DNA from: Panaeolus papilionaceus
Taxonomy: Eukaryota; Basidiomycota; Agaricomycetes; Agaricales
DNA: 64,000 nt
Assembly (NCBI GenBank): GCA_015501605.1
Contig: JADNRZ010000013.1
Coordinates: 248,001 to 312,000, forward strand
Direction: 5' to 3'
In this document: piece after piece, positions 10,907-24,076 of the stretch
Layout of the letters: each line of letters starts with the position of its first letter
Numbering within the stretch: the stretch's first letter is position 1
The notes under the pieces: model-generated
Seen by the model: the letters and a program-made list of their open reading frames with translations, nothing else
Told to the model about the DNA's origin: nothing
The model's database searches: none
Program-made: the position numbers and the translations under genes

Positions 10907-13119
10907 ATGGACACCCAGCAAACCTCGTCCTATTCGAGGTCGTTCCTGTCCCTCTTACTCCTTGCCCTCTCTCTCTCCCATTTTGTCCTCCCTGTCGCTG
11001 CCGATGGGATAGGTCTGATTGGCGCAGGTAAATGGATGTATAGACCAGCCTGTGCACATGCTTGCCGACGACCCATCGCGAGCAACGAGCTCACCTGCAA
11101 TCCCGAAATCGGGGATGACCACGCACCACACTCCCATACAAGGCGTGCTCATAACCATGGCCCTCTCAACACTGCCGAATGCTACCTCAACGATGCCGCC
11201 TTCCTGAGAACTATGGCATTGTGTATCGCAGATCGGTGTCCTCGGGAGAACGCGCCCGTCTCAGTCATCGAAGACTACTGGGAGGGTCATCTTGCCACAG
11301 GTAGCGTCGGTGATTGGTCTCTGCGCCCTCGAATGTCCTATCAGGAGGCACTTCGCCACGCCCTTATGGACGTAGAGCAAGTAGGTGGCATGGACAAGGT
11401 GCCATTCTCCGTGACAGGCGCTCCCCTCAATGTCACCAGTCTGATCAAAGAAGACATTTACGAGTCTACTCTCAAGAGTATTATATGGTTTGAGAAGATC
11501 GAGACTGGCCACTCCAGAAACAGGTACCTACTTATGATATCTTAGATCGTACCCTTGCTTACGCTGTATTCTTTAGCATCGGTGCTGCTGTCAGCTCTGT
11601 TCTCATCCCTATCCTCTTCTCGCTTCTCCGGTTCCTTCCCGGTAACCCTCGTTGGTACAGCCGCCTCAACAACATCCTCGAAAAGCCTCTCTTCCGATCG
11701 AACCCCAATCTGAAAGCAACCATCCCCACTCGTGGCCAGACTCTCTACATTGTCTACCTTATCATCACTCAGATCTTCCTCGCCGTCTTCCCTCATCCAT
11801 CGATGTACCCCAACGCAAGCGCACCCACCGAACGCGAAGGACTTATTATCATGATCGGCAACCGGACTGGCTCGCTCGCCATGGCAGACTTCCTCGCACT
11901 CTTCCTCTTCTCCTCGCGTAACAACGTCCTCTTGTGGATTACCAACTGGAGTCACAGCACATACCTCCTCCTCCATCGCTGGATCGCATATTGCATGATC
12001 GTTCAGGTCTGCTTACACTCCCTCATCCTCCTCGTGAGTTATTGGGACGTGCGAGACACCGAGATGGTGCAGGTTTACTGGATATGGGGTATCGTCGGCA
12101 CCCTCTCGTTCGTCCTCATCTGGCCGGCCTCGCTCAACCCCGTTCGCCACAAAGCGTACGAATTCTTCCTCGCGTGGCATCAGCTCTTTTCTGCACTCGG
12201 ACTCATCGCCACGTTTTACCACATATTCGAGCTCTACACCTATAACTGGGGCTACGAGATTTGGGTATACATCGCTGGTAGCATCTGGTTCTTTGATCGA
12301 TTCCTAAGGATCCTCAGGATGGTTTCGATGGGCTACAGACGGGCCGTTGTCACCTTCGTTGATGACACTGCAGAGTATATTCGTGTCGATATCGACGGCG
12401 CTGTTACAGAGGGCCATGTTTACCTCTACTTCCCAACTCTCACCTGGAGGGTATGGGAGAACCATCCATACTCGATCCTGTCGAGCTTCACCCCCGCTTT
12501 TACACAAGACTCGAATGCCATCGAGGATGAGAAGAACCCTTCGACGCCGTCTGTTTCCTCTGTGCCCTCATCCAACCAGTCTACTCGCCCTCGCACCACC
12601 ATCCTCCTCCGCCCCATGTCAGGCATCACCAGGCTGCTCGCCAGACGCGTTCTCGCCTCATCCTCCCTATCCATCTCCATCCCGGTCTTCATCGAAGGTT
12701 CGTATCACTCAAACGCAGCGACTATCCAGAAGCTCGCCGAATGCTCCACCATTATCGTCTTCGCAGGTGGGGTGGGTATCACAGCTGTGGTGCCCATTCT
12801 CAAGACATACGGGGATGTGCAGTCTCGGTTGTATTGGGGCATGCGAAACGACGTGTTGCTCCTTGATTCGACTGTTGATGCTGAGATTAGGGGCCTCAAG
12901 AAGAGGGGTGTGGAGGTTCAAACGAGCGTCGGCGCGAGGTTGGATGTTGCCGAAATTATCAGGGAGGAGCTGGATAAGGGTGAAGAGGGTGATGGTGATA
13001 TTGGCATTGTGGTTTGTGGACCGACGGGTATGGCTGAAAATGTGAGGATCGCGGTGGGCGAGCTGGGACCCAAGGCGAGAAGGGGTGTTTTGCTCGTTGA
13101 CGAGGCATTTAATTGGTAA
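10907..13119 (+). CDS. Ferric/cupric reductase, FRE family (transmembrane, heme and FAD/NADPH)
   Basis: This membrane reductase moves electrons from cytosolic NADPH through FAD and hemes to extracellular iron or copper. Joining 10907-11523 to 11577-13119 gives about 719 residues, normal for the family. The start at 10907 puts a signal peptide at the N-terminus (hydrophobic SFLSLLLLALSLSHFVLP). The extracellular segment is cysteine-rich. The ferric-reductase transmembrane domain has heme-ligand histidine pairs in NWSHSTYLLLHRWIAY and FLAWHQLFSALGL...FYHIFEL. The FAD-binding motif is HPYSI (HPFT type), and the NADPH pocket is FAGGVGITAVVPIL, with a C-terminal VVCGPTGM motif. The N-terminal histidine- and cysteine-containing ectodomain suggests metal binding. 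The GATA palindrome far upstream would fit iron control, which is not shown. Confidence 0.88.
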
Positions 13120-13307
13120 TTCATGCTTGAGATTTATGACCTTAACGACCCTGCTACTATTTGATTTTCTTCGCGTCTAACTGGAACCGTTGGACATTTA
13201 TAACCCGCCGTCGATTCCTTAAAAATAAAGTACACAGATTCACTCATCTCAATACATGATCACCGTTTTTACACTCCACCAGCCCACTGCCTCCTTGAGC
13301 TCCTAGT
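13120..13307. other. Short convergent spacer between ferric reductase and threonine aldolase A
   Basis: This 188-base spacer is AT-rich and holds an AATAAA at about 13222 on the + strand, suited to polyadenylation of the reductase. No gene is seen. Confidence 0.35.
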
Positions 13308-14986
13308 CTACTTATCCGTCTTGGGCACGCGGCGAACATAGACGTCCTTGATCTCATTGCCCTGGCCTTCAGCCCTCACGAATCCAGCTGCCTTCTTCTC
13401 TTCAGCCAGCTTGCGAACAACAGAAAGGAAATCATCCACTGCACTCTCGGTTGTCTGGACATGCACAACGAGACGCGATCCTCCGAGGAATAGAGGTTCA
13501 GGAAGCTCCGAACCGCGATCGCCAATTTCGTCGTAGGTGACGCCGATTGAGGAAGGGTCATAAAAGACCTAAAAAGGTTTAGATTCGAAATCAAACCGGA
13601 GGAAATAATCTGATGATTTCGACATACCATGCATGTTTCGGCACGACTCAAGATGGTAGCGCCAATCTCCTCCAGTCCCGCTTCTAGGCGCTTAGCCAAG
13701 GCATGGACTCGAGGGAGTTGAGGGAAATTGTGTGAGAGTGCATAGGCGGCGCAACCAGCGAGGATACCAGTTTGACGCATGCCTCCTCCGAAAAGTTTGC
13801 GGAACCATCTGGCTTTCGTGATGAGGGCTTTGGGTCCTACAAGGATAGAACCAACGGGAGCACCTTGAAATGCGAGTATGAGTCGATCACTGAGAACAGA
13901 AAAGATTAGAAGATGTGAGACGCACCGAGGCCTTTACTGAAGCACAAGCTGACAGTGTCGAACGGCGCGCAGAGCTCTTTAAGTGGTGTGGAAGTCTCAG
14001 CGGCAACATGCCAGATACGAGCACCATCCAAATGAAGCTGAAGTCCTTCTGAGTGAACATACTCGGCAATTTTTATGACCTCTTCTTGGGGAATAATCGT
14101 GCCGTTGAGAGTATTCTCAAGGCAAACCACTTGTGTAGGGGCACTACAGAGAACAGAGTCTGTTGAGTGCCCTTGTGGTAGTTATATGTACTCAAAATAC
14201 TTACAAGTGGATATCTGAGCTGATAATGATGTTGTTTTTGATGTCTTGGACTGTCAAATGATGTTCTAGCGTGGAAATTTAGCGCCGGTGATACGACTTG
14301 ACCGGAGGATCGTCACACGCACTGTTGGAAGGCACGACAGGAATAACAGCGGCTCCGGAGTGGAAAGCAGCTCCTCCGGCTTCATACCTAAATATCTAGG
14401 TGAATATTAGGAGGCATGACGACAGAGGAGCAACCCTACTTGTGGATATGTGCGCGGTGGTCACAGATAATGGAGTAGGGAGGCTGGGTCAAGTGTGCCC
14501 TTATCGCAATCTGGTTGGACGCTGTCCCGGAAGGAACAAACAAAGCTGCTTCTTTTCCTGTCAGATTTGCCACATGGGCTTCCAATGCACTGAATGACCC
14601 CAAAGACGTTGGCATCAAGGTCCACTTTATACATTAGAAAGGAACACTAACGCTGTTGATGGCTCAAAGTACACATCGTCGCCCAACGTAGCACGCGTGC
14701 CATACTGGTACATTTCCTCAGTTGGAACTGTTGTGGTTTCATCGCCTTATTTTAGCACATAAAACCCGATGAATGAACGCAGAGCAATCGCGAACCAGTG
14801 ACAGTATCAGCTAAACAGGGTAACCAGAGCGAATTGGATTATTCCGTTGATCCTGATCTAGAGAAATAACGTACAGATAAAAGTCCTCGATATCTCCTTC
14901 CTCTTCGCTGCATTCACCTCTGCATGGGTCGCAGAAACGATGTCAAATGCTACCTCATTCGCGATACTAGCAAAAGCTGAAGACAT
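13308..14986 (-). CDS. L-threonine aldolase paralog A (PLP enzyme)
   Basis: This PLP-dependent enzyme of the Gly1/threonine aldolase family cleaves L-threonine or L-allo-threonine to glycine and acetaldehyde. Exons read from 14986 (MSSAFASIANEVAFDIVSAT) down to a TAG at 13308-13310. Family motifs are visible: FVPSGTASNQIAI, ICDHRAHIH, HLDGARIWHVAAE, and the PLP-lysine loop SLCFSKGLG, followed across an intron by APVGSIL. GGGMRQTGILAGCAAYAL comes next. Six or more short introns are present. An in-frame upstream Met at 15091 would add 35 residues that are basic and lack acidic residues (MTVFRPLFPSVLHQLSRRIQ...), so a mitochondrial isoform is possible. It lies in tandem with paralog B, in the same orientation. 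Confidence 0.85.
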
Positions 14987-15462
14987 GGCTCTGATTCTTG
15001 AGTTTGAGGTTGCGAAAATTACGTTGACGGTCTGAATCCTACGGGAAAGCTGGTGAAGGACAGAAGGGAAGAGTGGACGAAAAACGGTCATGTGTAGGCT
15101 GATGGCTTTGCTAGCATGAGTCAGAAATAGCAAAGAGATTCGGAAGTTGTTATTGGAGAGACTTCCATGAGACCCATTTGCCAACAACTCCCAAAATTGT
15201 GTCGCCAAAGCCGGGTGGCGGATCGCCCGCGGATCGGTCATCCGGCTCTTGTTACAGTAGTCCTACAGTTACCAGTAGTAAGACTTTGACGATGACAGTT
15301 CTAATGTTTACTGTGCGCTTAACACTCTGATGCTAGTATTTGATGAGGGGTGCTATTGTAACTACTTACTAACATTAAAAGCATGTATGACCCTCCGAAT
15401 CACTGACTTCCCATGTCTTCAGGCTTCAGGCTTCAACAGAAACTGGCAGGTTTATTTTACTA
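14987..15462. promoter_or_regulatory. Spacer between the two threonine aldolase genes
   Basis: This is the promoter and leader of paralog A and the 3' end of paralog B (476 bases). The frame of paralog A stays open on the minus strand up to 15241, which allows the N-terminal extension described for paralog A. No separate gene is seen. Confidence 0.4.
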
Positions 15463-17128
15463 CTAATTAGCCTTTGGCTCTGCACGAGGGTACGAATTTA
15501 CAATCTCCATGGCCTGCCCTTCAACCCTCACAAACCCACGCTTCTTCTGCTCCTCTACCAATTGCCGGACAATGGTCAAGAAATCGTTTACGGCCGACTC
15601 TGACGTCTGAATGTGCACCACCAGACGTGAGCCACTATAAGGACTGATAATCAATGGTTCGGGCAGCTTTGATGCACGATCTGCAATTTCCTCAAAGGTA
15701 ACCCCAACCGTAGAAGGGTCGTAGAAAAGCTGGAAATTTAAAGTCGTTATACATACAACCCATTGAAAAATACTGAATGCACACACCATACAAGTTTCGG
15801 TGCGCGTTATAATCCTCACTCCGAGCTCCTCGAGCCCCGTTTGTAGCCGTTTGGCGAGTGCGTGAACACGAGGAAGCTGAGGGAAGTTGTGTGCAAGTGC
15901 ATATGCTGCACAGCCAGCGAGAATTCCAGTCTGTCTCATGCCGCCGCCAAATAACCTTCGGAACCATCGTGCTTTGGTAATAAATGCCTTGGTACCTACA
16001 AGGATGGACCCCACTGGAGCACCTATCAAAAGACTGCGTAAGAGGAAGAAGTTGCTAGCAAATTTCTGAGGGCAGACCGGCGTACCTAGGCCTTTGCTGA
16101 AGCACAGACTCACGCTGTCGAAAGGTGCGCAGAGATCCTTAAGGAGCGTTGAGGTTTCTGCTGCTACATGCCAAAGTCGAGCCCCGTCGAGGTGGACTTT
16201 GATTCCCAGCGAATGGGCATAATCAGAGATTCTGATAATTTCGTCCTGAGGGAAGATAGTCCCGTCTAAGGTGTTTTCGAGTTCTACGAGTTGGGTGGGT
16301 GCACTGTATACTAATGCTTAGGAATGGGAAAGCACTGATTTGAGAAAAAATACGAACAAATGGATATCATTTGTGATAATAATGTTGTCCTCAATGTCTT
16401 CCAGGGTAAGATGATGCCCTTAAATATTGACAGGTTAGATCTTGTAATTTCAGGTTATGGACCCTAGAAAATGACTGACCATTGGAAGGGACGACAGGGA
16501 TAACAGCAGCGCCAGAGTGGAAAGCCGCCCCTCCTGATTCGTACCTGACATTTGGGGTCAGCACCCCAGTCGAGGAGGAAGTGTCGTTAATATGTTACTT
16601 GTGGATATGTGCCCTGTGGTCACAAATAACAGAGTAGGGAGGTTGTTGCAGATGCGTCCTGATAGCAATTTGGTTGCTTGCAGTACCAGAGGGAACAAAC
16701 AAGCCCGCTTCTTTTCCTGTTACTTTGGCCATGTGCTCTTCTAAAGCACTGCACACAGGGGCGTGTTATGAGCGTCAATGTGCGACTTTGTGGCATGAAT
16801 ACTAACGCTGTAGATGGCTCAAAGTACACATCGTCGCCTAGAGTTGCACGCATCGCATATTGATACATCTCCTCTGTAGGTACTGGAATGAACCAGATTA
16901 GCACATCAAGATACAAGAGGACCATGGTAACATCATCCGCGAACCAGTCACTGTGTCAGCTACGAAGAACTTTTCAGCACAGGCTCAGCAAGGCATATCA
17001 TGTAGAAAGGACGTACAAACAAAACTTCTTGTAATCTCCTTCCTCTTCGCCGCATTGTCTTCTGCATGAGTCGTAGAAACAAGGTCAAAACTAAGCGCAG
17101 TTGCGACATCAGCAAAACTGGGCGACAT
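15463..17128 (-). CDS. L-threonine aldolase paralog B (PLP enzyme)
   Basis: The second member of the tandem pair has the same exon plan as paralog A. It begins at 17128 (MSPSFADVATALSFDLVSTT, then HAEDNAAKRKEIT) and ends EPKAN at 15463. The PLP-lysine loop reads SLCFSKGLGTPV in the unspliced frame and is followed by an intron and GAPVGSILVG. GGGMRQTGILAGCAAYAL is identical to paralog A. Compared with A, the protein is clearly diverged at the N- and C-termini and lacks the upstream presequence-like frame, so the two may differ in compartment. Tandem duplication is the likely origin. Whether the substrate preference differs (threonine, allo-threonine, other beta-hydroxy amino acids) cannot be judged from sequence. 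Confidence 0.85.
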
Positions 17129-17881
17129 GTTCCTGAGGTTGGTTTGAAGAGAGGCAACGATTTGGGTTCAAGTGACGAAAGAAAGGGAAGATTGACAGAG
17201 ACACATCTACCAGCAACTTAAATGCCTCCTTCCATAGAGCCAAAAAATGAAGTGTGCTTCCAGGTCTGTTATCAGTGTGATAAAATGGGCAACTAGAAGT
17301 ACACCGGCATGTGGACCATCTTCATGAAGATAGGGTATGTCCTCTGGCTGCGATGCCGATGGCAAACAGACTTTTTCCCATTAAATAAAATTAGTCAGAT
17401 GGGAGAAGGACACTTGAAGGTTTTCGGATCATGAGTGAGAAAGCTTTCAGCAGAAGGGTTCAAGAATAAACCTCTTTCAGTTGGGTCGAGATGCCTTTTG
17501 GGTGAGTATGGAAGCACTGGGATTGTTTTAATTGAGGCCAAAACAGAGCATAGAAAAATTCCAGACGCAGATTATATGTACAATTCAGTCGTTTTGTTGG
17601 ACGTAGTATCTTATTGAGGACCATTGAACGTTGTGGTTGAGGACAACTCTGAGGAGAAACGGCTAGATCTCGGAGCGGAGAAACCGACCAACGATCGATT
17701 ACATAAGCCTTGCGGGCAAATAATATTTGCTTGGGTTGTTGAGGCTGGTTAGCTAGTCACAAACAGCGAGCACATCCTTGCACCTTGTTCTACCCTATCT
17801 TACTTTCCTCTTCTCTTCAGTTTCTTTTATTATCTTTATCTTTTCATTTCAATACCCTTTGCATTCTAGTCTAATACCAAC
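17129..17881. other. Intergenic promoter region (753 bases), divergent
   Basis: This separates the threonine aldolase B start from the start of the small zinc-binding gene. Nothing in it reads as a gene. The last 120 bases before 17882 are strongly pyrimidine-rich (CTTTTC repeats), typical of promoters of highly expressed fungal genes. Confidence 0.4.
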
Positions 17882-18283
17882 ATGGGAAACGTTAGTCGAT
17901 ATTCATTGATCTTGATTCTTGTATTTGGACTGATAAACGTTGTTCTGACAGGGCGCTAAAGCAGCTCAAAAGCGTGAACGCAACGCTGACAAAAACGCAG
18001 CAAAGGGGTCTAAAAGTCAGGCCAAGGCCAACGAGGCTGCAAAGTCTATCGTTTGCGCAACCTGCAAACAGGCTTTTGTGAGTACTGACCAAAGCATCTT
18101 ATTTATTCGTTACACTAACCACTTTCCTCTCTTAGTTCGTCACTACTCGTGCACCTGCGTAAGTTACAACCCTTCAGTGTATCCCCATTATAATCATCTC
18201 ACCAATACCCTAGTCTTGAGGAACATTCCTCAAACAAGCATAGCAAGACTATAGCAGAATGCTTTCCCACTTTCAAGGCCTAG
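17882..18283 (+). CDS. Small zinc-binding protein, 4F5/At2g23090-like
   Basis: Four exons (17882-17890, 17952-18077, 18136-18158, 18214-18283) join in phase to about 75 residues. The N-terminal half is a lysine/alanine-rich helix (MGN-GAKAAQKRERNADKN), as in the 4F5/SERF group. The C-terminal half is one zinc finger: C-A-T-C near IVCATCKQAF and H-x4-H in EEHSSNKHSK, ending CFPTFKA. This matches the conserved eukaryotic family of small At2g23090-like zinc-binding proteins, whose function is not settled. The exon coding for the first three codons is only 9 bases. No open frame in the region is long enough to reveal the gene unspliced. Confidence 0.8.
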
Positions 18284-18492
18284 TTGAGCATTGTTGATAC
18301 GAAGCGGAGTGGGTCGGGGTGCCTACTCCCTCATGATGTGTCACCATCCATTATCGTCTACGGAGGTTATTACTTTGTCTCGAGGACTGGTTAATACATA
18401 GAGTAATGACAATATTATGTTCATGTGGGATGATGATGTGGTGAGTGAGGGTAGTAGGGGGTATGCGTCGGTAGGTCGGGTGAGTGAATGGT
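18284..18492. other. Convergent spacer
   Basis: The 3' regions of the small zinc-binding gene and TIM10 face each other across 209 bases. No gene is seen. Confidence 0.35.
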
Positions 18493-18890
18493 TTATAGGA
18501 AGCCTCCTGTTGATGGGGCACCAGCGTTGGCAGCTCCGCGACTTTGAAGCTTTTCTCCGACCTTTTTCTGTACTTCGTTGAACTTGGAGACACATCTGTC
18601 AATGCAGACGCTCTCGCCCTTGTTGAGGTCGGCGTCGGCGTATCTGGTGCTAATGCACTTGTTGTGGCATGACCTAGATGGAATAAGCGTCAATAAAATG
18701 GCGTCAAAGGACGCGTTAATCCACTAACTGAACCATCCTGTTGAAGAAGTCTGTCACCGTGTCCAACCTATACCGGTGTCAGCGCTGTAAAATAGAGGTG
18801 GTGTAGAACAACTGACTCGGTGATAGCCATTTCAATTTTTTCAATATTGACACCTCCTTGAGCAGGAGCACCACCACGAAGGAATGACAT
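18493..18890 (-). CDS. TIM10: Mitochondrial intermembrane-space chaperone Tim10
   Basis: The small Tim protein pairs with Tim9 and escorts hydrophobic precursors across the mitochondrial intermembrane space. The start (18890) reads MSFLRGGAPAQGGVNIEKIE, followed by a conserved ITELDTVTDFFNRMVQ helix over two introns. The twin CX3C motifs are SCHNKC and VCIDRC, spaced by ADADLNKGES as in Tim10. The protein ends SRGAANAGAPSTGGFL and is about 90 residues long, normal for the family. The four cysteines would form two disulfides through Mia40. LNKGES and the N-terminus fit Tim10 better than Tim9 or Tim8/13. Confidence 0.9.
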
Positions 18891-19109
18891 GACTAGAAGA
18901 TAATAACGGTTGTTGAAGCGGTAAAGTGTTGAATGAGAGAGAACAGAACCTGTGAATGGAGTTCCGCGACTTGGAACTCGGACTGGTCACGTTTTCACAA
19001 CCCGATCAGGGAATTTCGCGTAACTGTCATTGAAAAAAAGTTTTGAGCTCGACATCACCATCGTCGTCGTCGTCGCCGTTGTCGAGCTCTTTCCATTATT
19101 TAAAAACAA
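18891..19109. promoter_or_regulatory. Divergent promoter between TIM10 and UTP4
   Basis: This 219-base spacer separates two divergent start codons and must hold both promoters. It includes a CGTCGT/CGCCG simple stretch near 19060-19080. No clear TATA box or known factor site is seen. Confidence 0.35.
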
Positions 19110-22100
19110 ATGGATAAGAAAGGAGAAACAGCAGTCGCTGTTCATCGTTGTCGGTTTGTCGACTATGCTCCTTCTGCTATAACTGCTATTGCTTTCCCGC
19201 CTCTCGCTTTGCCATCCATCAAGGGCAAGAAAAAGACTACAACTGGAAAGCAACCTCTAAAATTCGGTTTGTTGGCTATCGGACATGCCAACGGAAATAT
19301 CGATATTTGTGAATGGACAAATCAGGATACAGATTCACAATACTCGCAGGCTTGGGTCGTTCGTAAGGTACGTTTGTCAATTACTTACTAATTGGATGGT
19401 TCATTTTATAACGTCAATTACAGACGCTACCAGGGCCTCACCCCTCAAAGGTCGATTCATTAGCATTCGTGATTCGACACCCAGAAGATCTTGGACAAGA
19501 TGAGGTGCCTACTCAATCCGATCTCCGTTTATTCAGCTCTGGTGGTGGCAGTGAGCTCTTAGAATGGGATATCGAAAGAGGTTGCATTCGCGTGCGTTTT
19601 TTGACCGTTGAATGCCGATTTCCATCACGCTGAATCATCTACAGAGAACTATCTCATCGCAAGGAGGTTCCATCTGGTCCATTGCTGCTAATCCATCTTC
19701 CACCTCGCTCGCTCTGGGCTGTGAAGACGGCACCGTTCGTATTCTCTCTGTCGCGAACGATACACTGAGCCAGGCGCGCCGATTCGATAGGGTAAAATGT
19801 CGCATGCTCAGCATCGCTTGGGGCCCGCCTGTACCTAAACAGCCCGCAGCTTCTGCATCTTCCTCAAAACCTGCTGGTTCTTCAGTTCAAAAGGAAGATG
19901 ATTCGGACGAGTCGAGTGACGAAGACGATGAGGATGAGTGGACGGATTCCTTCTTGGTTACTGGTGGATCAGATAGCAGTCTACGGAAATGGGATGTCTC
20001 TACAGGAAGAGTTGTTGAGAGAATGGGTGTAGATAAAGTGCGGGGAGAGCGTACTTTGGTGTGGACTGTTGGTGTCCTTGGGTGAGATCTTTTTAATTTA
20101 TTTTTATGGACCATCATTTAAACGTTCGTTTTAAGAGACGGAACAATCGTATCTGGTGATTCACTGGGCATGGTCAAATTCTGGGATTCAAGAACCTGCA
20201 CCCAACTGCATTCTTTCCAAGCTCATGGTGCGGATGTCCTATCAATGACAATAAGTCCTGTACGTTCTCGCACTGGAAATGTTGTTCTCGACCTAACACC
20301 AAATCACAGGAAGGGAAAGCCATCTACACCGCGGGTATCGACCAAAAAATTGTTCAGTTCACCTTGATCAAAACTTCAAGCACCGAAAAGGGTCCATTTG
20401 CCAGTCGATGGACTCAAACCACGTCAAGACGCATGCACTCGCACGATATTCGCGCCCTCGCTATCTGGCCACCTTACACTCCTCTTCCTCCCGCCCACAA
20501 GCGTGTCTTCCCACTCGATATCGCTCCCATCCTGGCATCGGGTGGTCTCGATATGTCTGTCGTTCTCACACCAGCAGCTCTGCCCTCTAGCACCATCGTG
20601 AAGGTCGAAAACCCTCTGCAAACGAGCACACAAGCGACGTTTGAGGATGCGTATCATCGCAAGTTGGCGTATGTCTCAAAGGGATCTGTTAGGGTCGCGA
20701 GGAGTGCGAGGTTGTTATCGTGTGTTCGGGAAGGAGGGTTGAGTGTGTGGAGAATAAAGAAGAAGAACGATGATTCAGCCGAACCTGAGCCTATGAGTGT
20801 GGAGGACGCAGAAGAGGAAGAAGCGTCCGCAGGTGGATACGAAAAGGTCCTTGAGATGGATTTCACTGTGCACTCGAACATTGTTGCGCATGAAATTTCT
20901 GACGATGGAAGGTGGCTTGTTGTCTCTGACCTTTATGAGACGAAGTTGTTCGCTCTCAGCACTGATGTAGGAGGCTTTGCTTTAGTGATATTCTGTGTAT
21001 TTCTGACTTTTTTTCGGCATACAGAAACCTGAAATCACGATCAAGCGAGTCAAGGACTTCTCGTCGATCCTAGCAGCCCATATCCCAGCTAGCACTGCCC
21101 ATCCTATGTCAACAGGAAGTCTTGCGTTCCAATTTACGCCTGATGCATCACGACTCGTCCTTTCAACTGCGTTGTCATTCTACATCCTCGTCGTCAATCT
21201 CACTGGAGACAAGCCCTCTGTTCTTCGCAGATTCGACCACCATCGTCTGCAGAACTCGATTGTCCACGACCGCGTCATCAAAGGAAGATCAGCCACGGTA
21301 GTCGCTTCGGATTCGCAATTAAAACCTAAAGCGAATGGTCATGCTGCGGTCAATGGCAATGGTGATGTTGATATGAGCGACATCAACTATCCTTCGCCAC
21401 CTCCTGAGGACGAAGATAAAATGGACGAAGACGATGATAGTAGCAGTGACGAGGAGGGCTCGAGCTTGCCTGCTGTTGTTTCTGTGGAACGGATAGCTAT
21501 CAGCATGGATGGACAATGGGCTGCAACCTCAGATAGTCGCGGCCGGACTCATATTTTCAATCTTGACTCGATATCCGTAAGTCGTCTTCTCCTCAAATAT
21601 ATAGACCATGAAATAACGCCTTTTCCATTAGCATCATCATACCCTCCCAACATTCCCCTCACCCGCCCAATGCCTCGCCTTCGACCCGACTCACCCCTCT
21701 GTCCTCCTCCTCGCCTTCCCCGACAACTCCGTCCAGATCTACGATGTCGAAACACGGCAATTCCCCGTCTGGGGCAAAGAACTAGCCGCTTCGCTTCCCC
21801 GGAGATTCACGCATACTCACGATCCCGTTCTGGGAGTTAGCTTTGATCCACCCGCGTCGAAGCCCACCCCCGCTACGCATACTTCAAAAGGAGACGAAGG
21901 CAAGACGAGGTTCGTGCTCTTCTGGGGCGCGACGTGGTTGTTTAAAGCAAGCCTTGGCACGAGGGTTAAAGTTGGTGGTAAGAAGAGGCGGAGAGATGGT
22001 GCACCTGCAGCGCAAGCATCGTCTACTCGCCCGCCTGCTGCGACCTCTGGTCCAGGTGGTGTCACATCTGCACTTGGCGTAAATGGTACAGGAGGAGAAG

Positions 22101-22261
22101 ACGCGACTTGGAGAGACTTTAAGATGATCACACAGTATAGACCTATTATGCTTTGTGACTTCTTGGGGAGGGATGAGTTGGTGGTTGTGGAAAGGCCCTT
22201 GGTGGATGTGCTTGCTACTTTGCCGCCTGCTTATTATAAGGCGAAGTATGGTGCTTCATAG
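19110..22261 (+). CDS. UTP4: U3 snoRNP protein Utp4 (cirhin), WD40
   Basis: This component of the t-UTP part of the small-subunit processome acts in the nucleolus in rRNA transcription and early 18S processing. The start MDKKGETAVAVHRCRFVDYA leads into WD40 blades. Visible repeats include LLAIGHANGNIDICEW, LFSSGGGSELLEWD, LALGCEDGTVRIL, LVTGGSDSSLRKWD and VSGDSLGMVKFWDS. Acidic inserts interrupt the propellers (DDSDESSDEDDEDE; MDEDDDSSSDEEGS). The C-terminus has GKRKRRR-type basic residues (KKRRRDG) and ends YKAKYGAS at 22261. About seven short introns are present. The domain order matches yeast Utp4 and human cirhin. The gene is convergent with the Rab8-type GTPase. Confidence 0.88.
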
Positions 22262-23049
22262 AGATTGTGCTTGTAGTTTGAGACTCGTGTATATAATAGG
22301 GGGTCTTGGCGGTCGAAGTAGGTGTGTTGATCTTCAAGAGCAGTAACGTTGGTTGTCAAAATAAAACCGAGGACATGCACACGAGGGTTCCTGTTTTTAG
22401 TTCAGCCCATGGCGATTGGCCATCCTTCAGATTCTACGTGTGGTTGACCTGAAAAATCCATACAACCGATGCTCGTCTACTTCAGCCTCCTTTAAGAAAA
22501 TCAAGCTTTGTCCATCCATGATAGGTGACAGGCTTTCATGACGTAGGTGTCCCTGATTTCAGGCAACGTTGCCCGACGTTGAGGATTGAATGCTCGCAGA
22601 TATAAAAGAATGAAAACAGGGGCTTTCGACCCAAAAACAATCATGAGATAATTTTAATAAACGTGGCAATAAGTCGTGGTCTCTCGCTCAGTGTACAAAC
22701 CATTGTCCATTGTTCACACAACCACTCGCAGAAGTGAATCCATAAAAACTTTCATAACTAGTCTTCTTTATGATAGTGTAGTTTGTTGAGAGTACAAGGG
22801 AGTGCATGCAATGTACGAAGAGAGGAAGACCAGCCAGCCACCGCCACATGTAATATCCACGTCATGAGGGATTAAACGGCACAATTGTACAGAAAAAAAT
22901 TATGTAGAAAGAGTGAGTATTATGGGCTGCATGTCAGACAATACACACACAGGTATAAAACAGCATATGACAAAAATTCCACAGGAAAAGGGGGAAAATG
23001 ATACAAGACTAGCGTGGAGTGCGGTGCTGAAGTATAAAGGAAAAGTAAA
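22262..23049. other. Convergent intergenic region (788 bases)
   Basis: This lies between the ends of UTP4 and the Rab8-type gene. It is AT-rich with several A-runs. I see no domain-bearing frame. Part will be 3' untranslated sequence of both genes. Confidence 0.4.
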
Positions 23050-23979
<930 letters not shown>

Positions 23980-24076
23980 TTATCTAGTGTCTTTAACTGA
24001 TTTAAATGGAGGGCTGGCGGTATAGACGACCTGAGGATGGATAAAGTAAGAGGCTGAGTGCTAGTCGTCCTGAGCG

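Noticed and set aside
12347..13045. 232-codon + strand frame overlapping the ferric reductase
   Set aside because: The overlapping frame carries the conserved FAD/NADPH motifs. This one is an R/S/P-rich shadow.
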